A stretch of DNA of 64,000 nt, taken from an uncultured Eubacteriales bacterium (lineage in GTDB: Bacteria > Bacillota > Clostridia > Oscillospirales > Acutalibacteraceae). The stretch is taken from positions 1 to 64,000 of the forward strand of contig CAKSLH010000006.1 in the NCBI GenBank assembly GCA_934466515.1, read 5' to 3'. The number at the start of each line of letters is the position of its first letter. The stretch's first letter is position 1. The notes below the pieces were generated by a model. That model did no database searches and was not told the origin of the DNA. It saw only the letters and a program-made list of their open reading frames with translations. The position numbers and the translations under genes are program-made. Below are positions 34,678 through 43,477 of the stretch, one piece after another.

Positions 34678-34875
34678 ATGCCTAAGATCAAAACACACAG
34701 TGGCGCAAAAAAGCGTTTTAAGCTCACAAAGACCGGCAAGGTTAAGCGTGCGCATGCTTTCAAGTCACACATCCTTAACAAGAAGACAACAAAGCGTAAG
34801 AGAAATCTTCGCAAGGTAGTTTGTGCCGATGTAACGAATGTTGCAAAGGTCAAGAAAATGATCCCTTATAAGTAA
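34678..34875 (+). CDS. rpmI: 50S ribosomal protein L35
   Basis: L35 is a small, very basic large-subunit protein. The 65-residue sequence begins PKIKTHSGAKKRF, the family signature, and is rich in lysine and arginine throughout. It lies 16 bases after infC and 32 before rplT, the universal infC-rpmI-rplT order, and should share the operon's leader control. Confidence 0.97.
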   Translation: MPKIKTHSGAKKRFKLTKTGKVKRAHAFKSHILNKKTTKRKRNLRKVVCADVTNVAKVKKMIPYK

Positions 34876-34907
34876 GAGATTGAGAATAGTATCGGAGGTT
34901 ACTTGAA

Positions 34908-35267
34908 ATGGCTCGTGTAAAAGGTGCGCTTGCAACACGCAAAAGAAGAAAAAAGACATTAAAGCTTGCGAAAGGCTATTTTGGCGCTAAATCCAAGCTT
35001 TTTAAAACAGCTAAAGAAGCTGTAATGAAATCAGGCAACTATGCCTATATCGGCCGCAGACAGAAGAAACGCGATTTCCGCCGTCTTTGGATTACCCGTA
35101 TATCGGCTGCCGCTAAGCTTAACGGTATGAATTATTCTACTTTTATGAACGGTCTTAATAAGGCTAAGGTAGATATCAACCGTAAAATGCTCGCTGATAT
35201 CGCTGTAAACGATCCTGCAGGATTTGCTACACTCGTTAAAACAGCTGAAAAAGCGCTTTCAAAATAA
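34908..35267 (+). CDS. rplT: 50S ribosomal protein L20
   Basis: L20 binds 23S rRNA early in 50S assembly and, in Firmicutes, also binds the leader of its own operon to repress it. The 119-residue protein starts with ARVKGALATRKRRKK and has the RRLWITRI segment typical of L20. It has a GGAGGTTAC ribosome site. It ends the operon, followed by a terminator at 35274. Confidence 0.97.
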   Translation: MARVKGALATRKRRKKTLKLAKGYFGAKSKLFKTAKEAVMKSGNYAYIGRRQKKRDFRRLWITRISAAAKLNGMNYSTFMNGLNKAKVDINRKMLADIAVNDPAGFATLVKTAEKALSK

Positions 35268-35273
35268 TTTTTA

Positions 35274-35300
35274 TCGCCCGATAAGCTTGCTTTCGGGCGA
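35274..35300 (+). terminator. Terminator of the infC-rpmI-rplT operon
   Basis: An 8-bp stem (TCGCCCGA 35274-35281 with 35293-35300) is followed by T-rich sequence, seven bases after the rplT stop. Confidence 0.82.
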
Positions 35301-35329
35301 ATTTTGATTTTTTTGAGAGGCTTGATTTT

Positions 35330-36103
35330 ATGAATTACGATATTATAACCGCAAAATCCAATCCTGCGGCAAAGCTGATTTCCGCCTTGCAAAGCTCCTC
35401 TAAGGAGAGAAAAAAGCAAAATCAGTTTGTGCTAGAGGGTCTCAGACTTTGTGATGACGCATATTTAAACGGAATAAAATTCAATATGCTTGTTTTAACT
35501 CAAGGTATGCTTGAAAAGCATTCTGAGAATATAAAAAAATATATTGAAAGCGCAAGCCGAGTTTATATTTTTTCCGAGGAACTGTTTTTGAAAATTTCGG
35601 ATACTAAATCTCCGCAGGGCATAATTGCGGTAGCCGATTATCCGAAGGAAAAGGAATTTACAGACAAATCCGGAAAATATATTGCGCTTGAAAATATTCA
35701 GGACCCGTCAAATTTAGGAGCGATTGCAAGAACCGCGGAAGCCTTAGGGGCTTCGGGAATGATAGTATGCGGCGGATGCGACCCGCTTTCTCCTAAGGTG
35801 CTTCGTTCTTCAATGGGAACGGTTTTAAGGCTTCCCTTGTTTTTGACAGACGATGTTACGGATTTTATAAAAAATCACGGACTCAGAGCTTTCGCTGCTG
35901 TTCCAGACGAAACAGCAGAGCCGATAAACGGTATTTGCTTTAAAGGCGGAGATGCGGTTCTTATAGGAAACGAGGCAAACGGACTGTCTGAAAATGCAAT
36001 AAATTTTGCTTATAAAAAAATAACTATACCGATGAAAGGCAGGGCAGAATCCCTTAATGCCGCGGCGGCAGCTGCAATCGCATTATGGGAATTGGTAAAA
36101 TAG
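35330..36103 (+). CDS. TrmH/SpoU-family RNA 2'-O-methyltransferase
   Basis: The 257-residue protein has an N-terminal substrate-binding domain (the QNQFVLEGLRLCDDA segment, as in RlmB/TsnR types) and a C-terminal SPOUT knot with the motifs ALENIQDPSNLGAIARTAEAL, IGNEANGLS and PMKGRAESLNAA. It should methylate ribose in rRNA or tRNA, with a guanosine in 23S rRNA the most common substrate for this subgroup. It is placed after the rplT terminator and 2 bases before dprA. Confidence 0.88.
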   Translation: MNYDIITAKSNPAAKLISALQSSSKERKKQNQFVLEGLRLCDDAYLNGIKFNMLVLTQGMLEKHSENIKKYIESASRVYIFSEELFLKISDTKSPQGIIAVADYPKEKEFTDKSGKYIALENIQDPSNLGAIARTAEALGASGMIVCGGCDPLSPKVLRSSMGTVLRLPLFLTDDVTDFIKNHGLRAFAAVPDETAEPINGICFKGGDAVLIGNEANGLSENAINFAYKKITIPMKGRAESLNAAAAAAIALWELVK

Positions 36104-36105
36104 TT

Positions 36106-37371
36106 ATGTTGGATTACAACTACAAAGACGATAAATTTTATATTCTTCGCAATCTTTTGAGAGTGCAGAGAGCTTTCGGCATAGGTACCGCAAAAGCTTA
36201 CGAAGCATATAAAACCCTAAAAGAGCGGGATATAATTCATTGTGACGCTTATACTGTCTATAAAATGCTTCCCGAAAAATTCGCCAAGCCGTTTTATAAT
36301 GTTAAAAGGGAATATAATGACCGAATAATGAATATGTGCAACGAAAACGGAATAAAAATTCTTTGTATCGAGGATGAAGAATATCCTAAAAGATTAAAGG
36401 AGCTTTATTCACCGCCGCTTTTACTTTATTATAAGGGCACCTTACCTGATATTGACAAGCTTCCTGCGCTTTGTATCGTAGGTCCGAGAAAGGTTACCGA
36501 GTTCGGCGCAAAATCCGCATACTCTTTAGCTTTCAGATTAGCAAGAGCAGGTTTTCCGATTATAAGCGGCGCGGCTGTCGGCAGTGATTATTATGCTCAC
36601 CGCGGAGCCTTGGACGCAGGTGGATTTACAATCGGAGTTTTAGGTTGCGGACTTTTATATGATTATCTTCCGCAAAATGCTCAGCTTAGAAAAGAAATTT
36701 CCGAAAAGGGCTGTTTAATCAGCGAATATCCTCCGTTTTGTCAACCGGGCAAATTTACATTTCCCGTAAGAAACAGAATAATGGCGGCACTCAGCGTAGG
36801 CGTTGCGGTAACAGAAGCGGGCGAAAGCTCCGGAGCGCTCAATACCGCTCATCAGGCGGCAGATCTTAATAAGGATGTTTTCGTAGTTCCGGGAAATCCT
36901 ACGCTTGAACAGTATAAAGGCTCAAACAAGCTTTTAAGAGAGGGCGCGCTGCCGCTTATTGATACTTCCGATATTTTTAATTGCTATCTTACTGAGTATG
37001 CCGATAAATTCAATGTTGAAAAAGCTTTCTCAAAATCCGAGGCGGCTCCTAAATTTGTTTATCCTGCGCCTAACAGCAGAATAAAAAGAACCTCTCCCGC
37101 AAAAACTCATGACCCCTATGATTTTTCCGATAAAAAGGAAGATATCAAGCTTTCTGATATTTTTGAAAAAAAGTCTGTTAAAAGTCTTTCAAAAGAAGCT
37201 CAGATAGTGTATAATTATATAGATAAGCGAAAATTTTCGGCGGATGATATTCTGGGTTCAGGATTGTCCGACGATGAAATTCTTTCCGCTTTAACTGAGC
37301 TTGAAATGGAAAAACTCATAAAGGCGCTCCCCGGAGGCTTTTATGAATTATCAGATAAGGAGATTGTTTAA
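36106..37371 (+). CDS. dprA: DNA-processing protein DprA
   Basis: DprA loads RecA on incoming single-stranded DNA during transformation, and is widespread even in bacteria with no known competence. The 421-residue protein has a short N-terminal helical region, the Rossmann-fold domain with GPRKVTEFG from residue 126 (GSR is usual, GPR here), IISGAAVGSD, GCGLLYDYLP, and GNPTLEQYKGSN, and a C-terminal winged helix (about 360-415). The start used is ATG 36106; an ATG at 36085 inside the previous gene is also possible. It overlaps topA by one base. Confidence 0.92.
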   Translation: MLDYNYKDDKFYILRNLLRVQRAFGIGTAKAYEAYKTLKERDIIHCDAYTVYKMLPEKFAKPFYNVKREYNDRIMNMCNENGIKILCIEDEEYPKRLKELYSPPLLLYYKGTLPDIDKLPALCIVGPRKVTEFGAKSAYSLAFRLARAGFPIISGAAVGSDYYAHRGALDAGGFTIGVLGCGLLYDYLPQNAQLRKEISEKGCLISEYPPFCQPGKFTFPVRNRIMAALSVGVAVTEAGESSGALNTAHQAADLNKDVFVVPGNPTLEQYKGSNKLLREGALPLIDTSDIFNCYLTEYADKFNVEKAFSKSEAAPKFVYPAPNSRIKRTSPAKTHDPYDFSDKKEDIKLSDIFEKKSVKSLSKEAQIVYNYIDKRKFSADDILGSGLSDDEILSALTELEMEKLIKALPGGFYELSDKEIV

Positions 37372-39473
37372 TGTCTAAATTGGTTATAGTTGAGTCGCCT
37401 ACAAAGGTTAAAAGTATAAAAAAATATTTGGGATCCGGCTATGAAGTTATGGCCTCAATGGGTCATATAAGAGATTTGCCGAAATCTAAGCTCGGAGTTG
37501 ATGTTGACCATAACTTTAAGCTGCAATATATAAATATGCCTGATAAAAAGGAAGTTATAAAAAAACTTCAGGAGGCTGCAAAGGAAAGCGACGGAGTAAT
37601 TCTCGCAACCGACCCTGACCGCGAGGGAGAAGCAATTTCTTGGCATCTTGCGCATATTTTAGCGCTTGATCTTAATGATGAAAACAGAGTTTCTTTCAAT
37701 GAGATTACACAAAGCGGTGTTAAAAAAGGAATTTCAAATCCTCATAAAATCGACCTTGACCTTGTTGACGCTCAGCAGGCAAGAAGAGTTGTAGACAGAA
37801 TAGTGGGTTATAAATTAAGTCCGTTTTTGTGGAAAAAGGTTAAAAGCGGACTTTCCGCAGGAAGAGTTCAGACCGTTGCATTAAGGCTTATAGTCGAGCG
37901 CGAGCGCGAAATTGAAAAGTTCAACAGCGAGGAATACTGGACTATCGACGCAAAGCTTTTAAGCTCAAGAAAAACCTTCGAGGCTAAGCTTTACGGCACT
38001 GCGGACGGCAAAAAAATCGACGAAATAAAGAACGAAGAGGCAGCGAATAAAATCGTTGCAAATTTAAAGGACTGCGAATATGTTGTATCCTCTATAAAAA
38101 AGGGAACAAGAAACAAACAGCCTGCTCCTCCTTTTATCACCTCAACTCTCCAGCAGGAGGCTTCAAGAAAGCTCGGATTTACCGGTCAGAGAACCATGAA
38201 GGTTGCTCAGCAGCTTTATGAAGGCGTGGATATTGAGGGAATAGGCGCAACCGGTCTTATAACCTATATGAGAACCGATTCGTTAAGAATATCCGAAGAG
38301 GCAAGAGCCGCGGCAAACGGTTATATAACTAAGACCTTCGGCGCAGATTATCTTCCTGCAAAACCGCGTTATTTTAAAACTAAAAGCGGCGCTCAGGACG
38401 CGCATGAGGCTATTAGACCTACCGTTATCGACTTAGAGCCGGATAAAATCAAGGCTTCATTAACGGCTGAGCAGTATAAGCTGTATAAGCTTATCTGGTC
38501 AAGATTTATTGCATCTTTAATGCAGGTCTGCATTCAGAACACCTGCGCTGTTGATATCAAGGCAGGAGATTATCTTTTTAAGGCAAGCGGATATTCGGTT
38601 AAGTTTGACGGATTTACCGTGCTTTATGTTGAGGGCAGAGACGACGACGCTCAGGATGCGGCGGCGCTTCCCGCAATGAACGAGGGCGATGTTTTAAAAC
38701 TTAAAGAGCTTATGCCTAATCAGCATTTCACTCAGCCGCCGGCAAGATACACCGAGCCTACTCTTATTAAAGCGCTTGATGAAAACGGAATAGGAAGACC
38801 TTCGACCTATGCTCCGATTATTTCGAATATTTTACAGCGGAATTATATCGAAAGAGAGAAAAAGTCCTTAAAGCCTACTCAGCTTGGAACGGTTATTTCC
38901 GACCTTATAGTTGAGTATTTCAAGAAGATAGTCGATGTTAAATTCACGGCGGGACTTGAAAAAAAGCTTGATAAAATAGGCGCAGGAGAGCTTGACTGGA
39001 TTTCCACTATTTCCGATTTCTATGATGATTTTGACGCACTTTATAAAAAAGCCGAAGCGTCATTAGACGGCAAAAGGGTAAAGGTTCCCGATGTCGAGAC
39101 AGATGTTATCTGCGAGAAGTGCGGAAGAAAAATGGTTCTTAAAAACGGCAGGTTCGGCAAATTCTTGGCTTGCCCCGGGTACCCTGAATGCAAGAATACT
39201 AAGCCTGCTCCCGAAAATGAGGTTAATCAGCCATGCCCTAAATGCGGAGCTCCGCTTATAAAAAGAATTTCAAAAAAGGGCAAGAAGTTTTACGGCTGTT
39301 CTAATTATCCGAATTGTGATTTTGCCTCACCCGGAGTTCCTACGGGTGAAATCTGCAAGGAATGCGGAAGCTATATTATTAACGGATTAAGAGGCAGAAA
39401 ATACTGCATGAATTCCCAGTGCCCGTCAAGAGCTAAAAAAACCGAGAAAAAGGCAGAAAATGAAAAGAATTAG
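37371..39473 (+). CDS. topA: DNA topoisomerase I
   Basis: TopA relaxes negative supercoils through a covalent phosphotyrosine intermediate. The 700-residue protein has the N-terminal TOPRIM domain (VIVESPTKVKSIKKYL, DPDREGEAIS), the active-site tyrosine Y299 in TYMRTDS, and three C-terminal zinc ribbons, starting CEKCG, CPKCG and CKECG. It is adjacent to dprA, an order seen in many Firmicutes, and overlaps trmFO by 14 bases. It is complete, with no odd features. Confidence 0.97.
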   Translation: MSKLVIVESPTKVKSIKKYLGSGYEVMASMGHIRDLPKSKLGVDVDHNFKLQYINMPDKKEVIKKLQEAAKESDGVILATDPDREGEAISWHLAHILALDLNDENRVSFNEITQSGVKKGISNPHKIDLDLVDAQQARRVVDRIVGYKLSPFLWKKVKSGLSAGRVQTVALRLIVEREREIEKFNSEEYWTIDAKLLSSRKTFEAKLYGTADGKKIDEIKNEEAANKIVANLKDCEYVVSSIKKGTRNKQPAPPFITSTLQQEASRKLGFTGQRTMKVAQQLYEGVDIEGIGATGLITYMRTDSLRISEEARAAANGYITKTFGADYLPAKPRYFKTKSGAQDAHEAIRPTVIDLEPDKIKASLTAEQYKLYKLIWSRFIASLMQVCIQNTCAVDIKAGDYLFKASGYSVKFDGFTVLYVEGRDDDAQDAAALPAMNEGDVLKLKELMPNQHFTQPPARYTEPTLIKALDENGIGRPSTYAPIISNILQRNYIEREKKSLKPTQLGTVISDLIVEYFKKIVDVKFTAGLEKKLDKIGAGELDWISTISDFYDDFDALYKKAEASLDGKRVKVPDVETDVICEKCGRKMVLKNGRFGKFLACPGYPECKNTKPAPENEVNQPCPKCGAPLIKRISKKGKKFYGCSNYPNCDFASPGVPTGEICKECGSYIINGLRGRKYCMNSQCPSRAKKTEKKAENEKN

Positions 39474-40770
39474 TGTTATAGGCGCAGGTCTGGCAGGCTG
39501 CGAGGCGGCAAAGGCAATATCAAATAAGGGTATAAAGGTTGACCTTTATGAAATGAAGCCTTTAAAAAAATCTCCTGCGCATAAATCCGATTTGTTTGCA
39601 GAGCTTGTTTGCTCAAATTCGCTTAAATCTTCAAGAATTGATTCAGCGGCAGGGCTTTTAAAGGAAGAGGCAAGAAGGCTTGATTCGGTTTGTATGAAAG
39701 CCGCAAAGCAGTCTTCCGTAGCCGCAGGCGGTGCCTTGGCGGTTGACAGAGATATATTTTCAAGCTTTATAACAGAAAGCATTTTAAAAGACGAAAATAT
39801 TACCGTTAAGCATGAAATCGTAAATAAAATCCCAGAGGACGAAATTACAGTCATTGCAACAGGCCCTCTTACGGACGGAACGCTTGCCCAAAACATTGAA
39901 AGACTTTGCAAGGAAGACTCTTTGAGCTTTTTTGACGCGGCGGCTCCGATAGTCACCGCAAGCAGTGTCGATATGTCAAAAGCCTTTTTTGCTTCAAGGT
40001 ATGACAGGGAAGAAAGCGGACAGGGCGATTATATCAACTGTCCGATGAATAAGGAAGAATACGAAAGGTTTTATACCGAGCTTATAAACGCAGAGTCCGC
40101 TCCGCTAAAAAGCTTCGATAAGCCGTTTAAGGTTTATGAGGGCTGTATGCCCGTAGAGGTATTGGCGAAAAGAGGGCAGGATTCAATAAGGTTCGGTCCT
40201 TTAAAGCCTGTAGGCTTAAGAGACCCGAGAACGGGGCACAGACCGTGGGCGGTGGTACAGCTTAGAAAAGAAAATGCTAAGGGCAGTCTTTATAATCTTG
40301 TCGGATTTCAGACAAATCTTAAGTTTCCCGAGCAAAAAAGGGTTTTTTCTCTGATTCCCGGACTTGAAAACGCGGAATTTATGAGATACGGTGTAATGCA
40401 CCGAAACACATTTCTTAATTCAACAAAGTTATTAAACAAAAATCTTTCTTTAAAATCAAATCCCAATATATTCTTTGCAGGTCAGATAACAGGCGTTGAA
40501 GGCTATATGGAATCAGCCGCATGCGGAATTATCGCAGGAATAAATGCCGCAAATTTCGCTTTGGGCGAAGAGCCGATTATTTTACCCGAGTTTACAATGA
40601 TCGGAGCGCTTTTAAATTACATAACCGATGAAACGGTTTCTGATTTTCAGCCGATGGGCGCGAATTTCGGAATTTTGCCTGAGCTTGACCGTCATATCAG
40701 GGATAAACGCGAGAGATATTCCTGCCTGTCCCGGCGCTCGCTTGCTTGGTTTGACGAAAATATTAAATAA
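39460..40770 (+). CDS. trmFO: Methylenetetrahydrofolate-tRNA-(uracil-5-)-methyltransferase TrmFO
   Basis: TrmFO is a flavoprotein that makes 5-methyluridine at position 54 of tRNA with methylenetetrahydrofolate as carbon donor. The 436-residue protein has the FAD-binding GAGLAGCEAAK, the ELVCSNSLKS segment and the C-terminal QITGVEGYMESAACG, which contains its redox cysteines. The dprA-topA-trmFO order is conserved in Firmicutes. A 6-bp hairpin (40771-40785) lies between it and plsX, right after the stop. Confidence 0.96.
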   Translation: MKRISVIGAGLAGCEAAKAISNKGIKVDLYEMKPLKKSPAHKSDLFAELVCSNSLKSSRIDSAAGLLKEEARRLDSVCMKAAKQSSVAAGGALAVDRDIFSSFITESILKDENITVKHEIVNKIPEDEITVIATGPLTDGTLAQNIERLCKEDSLSFFDAAAPIVTASSVDMSKAFFASRYDREESGQGDYINCPMNKEEYERFYTELINAESAPLKSFDKPFKVYEGCMPVEVLAKRGQDSIRFGPLKPVGLRDPRTGHRPWAVVQLRKENAKGSLYNLVGFQTNLKFPEQKRVFSLIPGLENAEFMRYGVMHRNTFLNSTKLLNKNLSLKSNPNIFFAGQITGVEGYMESAACGIIAGINAANFALGEEPIILPEFTMIGALLNYITDETVSDFQPMGANFGILPELDRHIRDKRERYSCLSRRSLAWFDENIK

Positions 40771-40799
40771 TGCCTTTTTAAGGCAGAACGGAGAAAAAT

Positions 40800-41783
40800 A
40801 TGAGAATAGTTATTGACGCTTTCGGCGGAGACAACGCACCAAAGTCCAATGTTTTGGGCGCGGCGCTTGCCTATGAAAAATTCGGAGTTGATATAACGCT
40901 TACCGGCGATGAAAAAGCCATAAATAAAATAATTTCAGAAAATTCTCTTGATTTGGGTCCGAATTTTAAAATTGTCGATACAAAAGAAGTTTTCGATATG
41001 CACGAGGAGCCTACTTCAATTTTAAAGGAGCATATAAATTCTTCGCTCGGAAAAGCTTTTACGGAGCTTGCCGAGGATAGGGCGGACGCACTTGTTTCCG
41101 CAGGCTCAACAGGGGCTATAGTTGTCGGCGGAACTCTTATTGTTAAAAGAATTAAGGGAATTAAAAGACCTGCTCTTGCAGGAATTATGCCTTCTCCCAA
41201 CGGTAATTATATGCTTATGGATATGGGTGCAAATTCCGATTGCAGACCCGAAATGCTCAAGCAGTTTGCCGTTATGTCGGATATTTACCTTAAGAATGTT
41301 TCCGATATAAAAAATCCGAAAATCGGGCTTTTGAATATCGGCGCCGAGTCAACAAAGGGCGATGAGCTTCACAGAGAAGCATACGGGCTTTTAAAGGACA
41401 GCGGACTTAATTTTATCGGCAATATTGAAGCAAGAGATATGCCGAAAGGCGGATTTGACGCTGTTATTACCGACGGATTTTCGGGGAATATAGCTTTAAA
41501 AACCATGGAGGGAACCGCCCTTATGATGTTTTCGGAGCTTAAAAAGGCATTTTATTCCTCATTTAAAAATAAGCTTGCCGCGGCTGTTCTTAAAAGCGAC
41601 CTTTACGGAATAAAGAAAATGATGGACAGCTCCGAGGTCGGAGGTGCGCCGTTGCTCGGAGTTAAAAAGCCTGTAATTAAGGCTCACGGAAGCAGTGACG
41701 AAAAGGCGATAATGAACGCTGTAAGACAGGCTGTCGCGTTTACCGAAAACGATATTATAGGTAAAATCAGCGATAATATTTAA
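40800..41783 (+). CDS. plsX: Phosphate acyltransferase PlsX
   Basis: PlsX converts acyl-ACP to acyl-phosphate, the first step of phospholipid synthesis in most Gram-positives, followed by PlsY. The 327-residue protein begins with VIDAFGGDNAP (the usual form is DAMGGD), followed by SAGSTGA and the DGFSGNIALKTMEG segment. The ribosome site ACGGAG precedes the ATG. It is followed by rnc; the fab and acpP genes that often separate them are absent. A small TGCCTT/AAGGCA hairpin stands upstream of its ribosome site. Confidence 0.94.
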   Translation: MRIVIDAFGGDNAPKSNVLGAALAYEKFGVDITLTGDEKAINKIISENSLDLGPNFKIVDTKEVFDMHEEPTSILKEHINSSLGKAFTELAEDRADALVSAGSTGAIVVGGTLIVKRIKGIKRPALAGIMPSPNGNYMLMDMGANSDCRPEMLKQFAVMSDIYLKNVSDIKNPKIGLLNIGAESTKGDELHREAYGLLKDSGLNFIGNIEARDMPKGGFDAVITDGFSGNIALKTMEGTALMMFSELKKAFYSSFKNKLAAAVLKSDLYGIKKMMDSSEVGGAPLLGVKKPVIKAHGSSDEKAIMNAVRQAVAFTENDIIGKISDNI

Positions 41784-41799
41784 GATTAAAGGTGATTAA

Positions 41800-42480
41800 A
41801 TGCTCTCTCTTGAAAACAGATTAAATTATAAATTCAATAATATAAGATTGCTTGAAAACGCTCTTACACATTCTTCTTTCGCAAACGAGGCTAAAAACGG
41901 AATATCTTCAAATGAAAGGCTTGAATTTTTAGGCGATTCGGTACTTTCAATAATAGTGTCCGATTATATTTTCAAGAAGTTTCCTAATATGCCCGAGGGC
42001 GAGCTGACAAGACTCAGAGCGTCGCTTGTGTGTGAAAAAGCATTGTGCGAGTTTTCAAGAGAGCTTAATTTAGGCGATTATTTAAAGCTTGGAAAGGGCG
42101 AAGAAAAGGGCGGGGGAAGAGACCGAGACTCAATCCTTGCCGATGCTTTTGAAGCGGTTCTTGCCGCAATTTATCTTGACGGCGGAATGGAGCCTGCAAA
42201 AAAACATGTAATGAATTTCGTTTTAAGAGAAATCAAGCACCATTCTTCTGAAGAAAGCTTTAAGGATTATAAGACCGTTTTGCAGGAAATAATTCAGAGA
42301 AATCCCGAGGAAAACCTGACCTATATACTTACCGATGAATCGGGTCCCGACCATGATAAATCATTTACGGTTGAGGTACATCTCAATTCAAATGTCATAG
42401 GAACGGGAACCGGAAAAAGCAAAAAACAGGCTGAACAGATGGCGGCAAAGGAAGCTCTTAAGCTTATGGGAGAAGATTGA
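41800..42480 (+). CDS. rnc: Ribonuclease III
   Basis: RNase III cleaves double-stranded RNA, processing rRNA precursors and mRNA. The 226-residue protein has the catalytic signature NERLEFLGDSVLS, the second acidic site in DAFEAVLAAIYLD, and a C-terminal double-stranded RNA-binding domain (about residues 155-225). The gene ends by overlap with the next. In Firmicutes rnc-smc-ftsY are classic neighbours; here a radical SAM gene is inserted between rnc and smc. Confidence 0.96.
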   Translation: MLSLENRLNYKFNNIRLLENALTHSSFANEAKNGISSNERLEFLGDSVLSIIVSDYIFKKFPNMPEGELTRLRASLVCEKALCEFSRELNLGDYLKLGKGEEKGGGRDRDSILADAFEAVLAAIYLDGGMEPAKKHVMNFVLREIKHHSSEESFKDYKTVLQEIIQRNPEENLTYILTDESGPDHDKSFTVEVHLNSNVIGTGTGKSKKQAEQMAAKEALKLMGED

Positions 42481-43472
42481 TGTCCGCTCATTCGAATATC
42501 GCCGTATTTGTTCCGCACTTAGGCTGTAAGCACCTTTGCAGCTTCTGTAATCAAAATCATATAACAGGCTGTCATAAACAGGTTAAAGCCGAAGATGTTG
42601 ACGAGGCGGTTAAAATTGCTTTAAACAGCAAAAATTATGACCCTGAAAATTCTGAAATCGCATTTTTCGGCGGCAGCTTTACGGCAATTGACAAAAGCTA
42701 TATGTTAATGCTTTTAAAATCCGCTTATAAATATGTTCTTTCTAAAGAAGCCGCGGGTATAAGAATTTCAACAAGACCCGATGCGATAAACACCGAAATT
42801 CTCGATATCTTAAAAAACTACGGTGTGACCTCAATTGAGCTTGGAGCGCAAAGCATGAAAGATGAGGTTTTAATTGCTAACAACCGCGGTCATTTAGCCG
42901 AAGATGTTTATAAAGCAAGCGAGCTTATTAAGGCTTACGGGTTTTCATTAGGCTTGCAAATGATGACAGGCCTTTATAAAAGCAGTGAGAGCGACGAAAT
43001 ATACACGGCTGAAAAATTCGCGGAAATAAGACCTGAAACCGTAAGAATTTATCCTACAGTTACATTAAAAAATACCGAGCTTGAAAAAAAGTTTTATGAA
43101 AAAGAATATTGTCCGCCGTCGCTTGAAGATTCTGTAAAGCTCTGCGCAAGGCTTTACGGTTTTTTTACCGAACGCGGCATAAAGGTTATAAGACTCGGTC
43201 TTCATTCAATTGAGCCGGACTCATATGTTGCGGGACCTTGGCATCCTGCTTTCAGCGAGCTTTGTCAGTCTGAAATTATTTTAAAAGAAATCAAGGACAG
43301 GCTTAAGGAAAAAGGAAAATATACAATTTATGTAAATAATTCTTTTGTTTCAAAAGCGATAGGACAGAAGAAATCAAATATAATCGAATTAAAAAATTCG
43401 GGTTATGACTGCAAAGTTAAATGCGACCCGAATTTAAAAAAACATGAAATTAAAATCGAAAGGTGCGGGTGA
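42480..43472 (+). CDS. Radical SAM protein, Elp3-like, of unknown function
   Basis: The 330-residue protein has the CX3CX2C cluster motif (in GCKHLCSFCNQ), then FFGGSF for SAM binding, STRPDAI, and ELGAQSM, features of the Elp3/YhcC/COG1243 group. Elp3 modifies tRNA wobble uridine with a lysine acetyltransferase domain; here that domain is absent and the C-terminal half is short, so the substrate is unknown. It starts at ATG 42480 (a TTG precedes it) overlapping rnc, and ends just inside the smc reading region. A related radical SAM gene is found between rnc and smc in many Clostridia; the role is not established. Confidence 0.8.
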   Translation: MSAHSNIAVFVPHLGCKHLCSFCNQNHITGCHKQVKAEDVDEAVKIALNSKNYDPENSEIAFFGGSFTAIDKSYMLMLLKSAYKYVLSKEAAGIRISTRPDAINTEILDILKNYGVTSIELGAQSMKDEVLIANNRGHLAEDVYKASELIKAYGFSLGLQMMTGLYKSSESDEIYTAEKFAEIRPETVRIYPTVTLKNTELEKKFYEKEYCPPSLEDSVKLCARLYGFFTERGIKVIRLGLHSIEPDSYVAGPWHPAFSELCQSEIILKEIKDRLKEKGKYTIYVNNSFVSKAIGQKKSNIIELKNSGYDCKVKCDPNLKKHEIKIERCG

Positions 43473-43477
43473 AAAGC

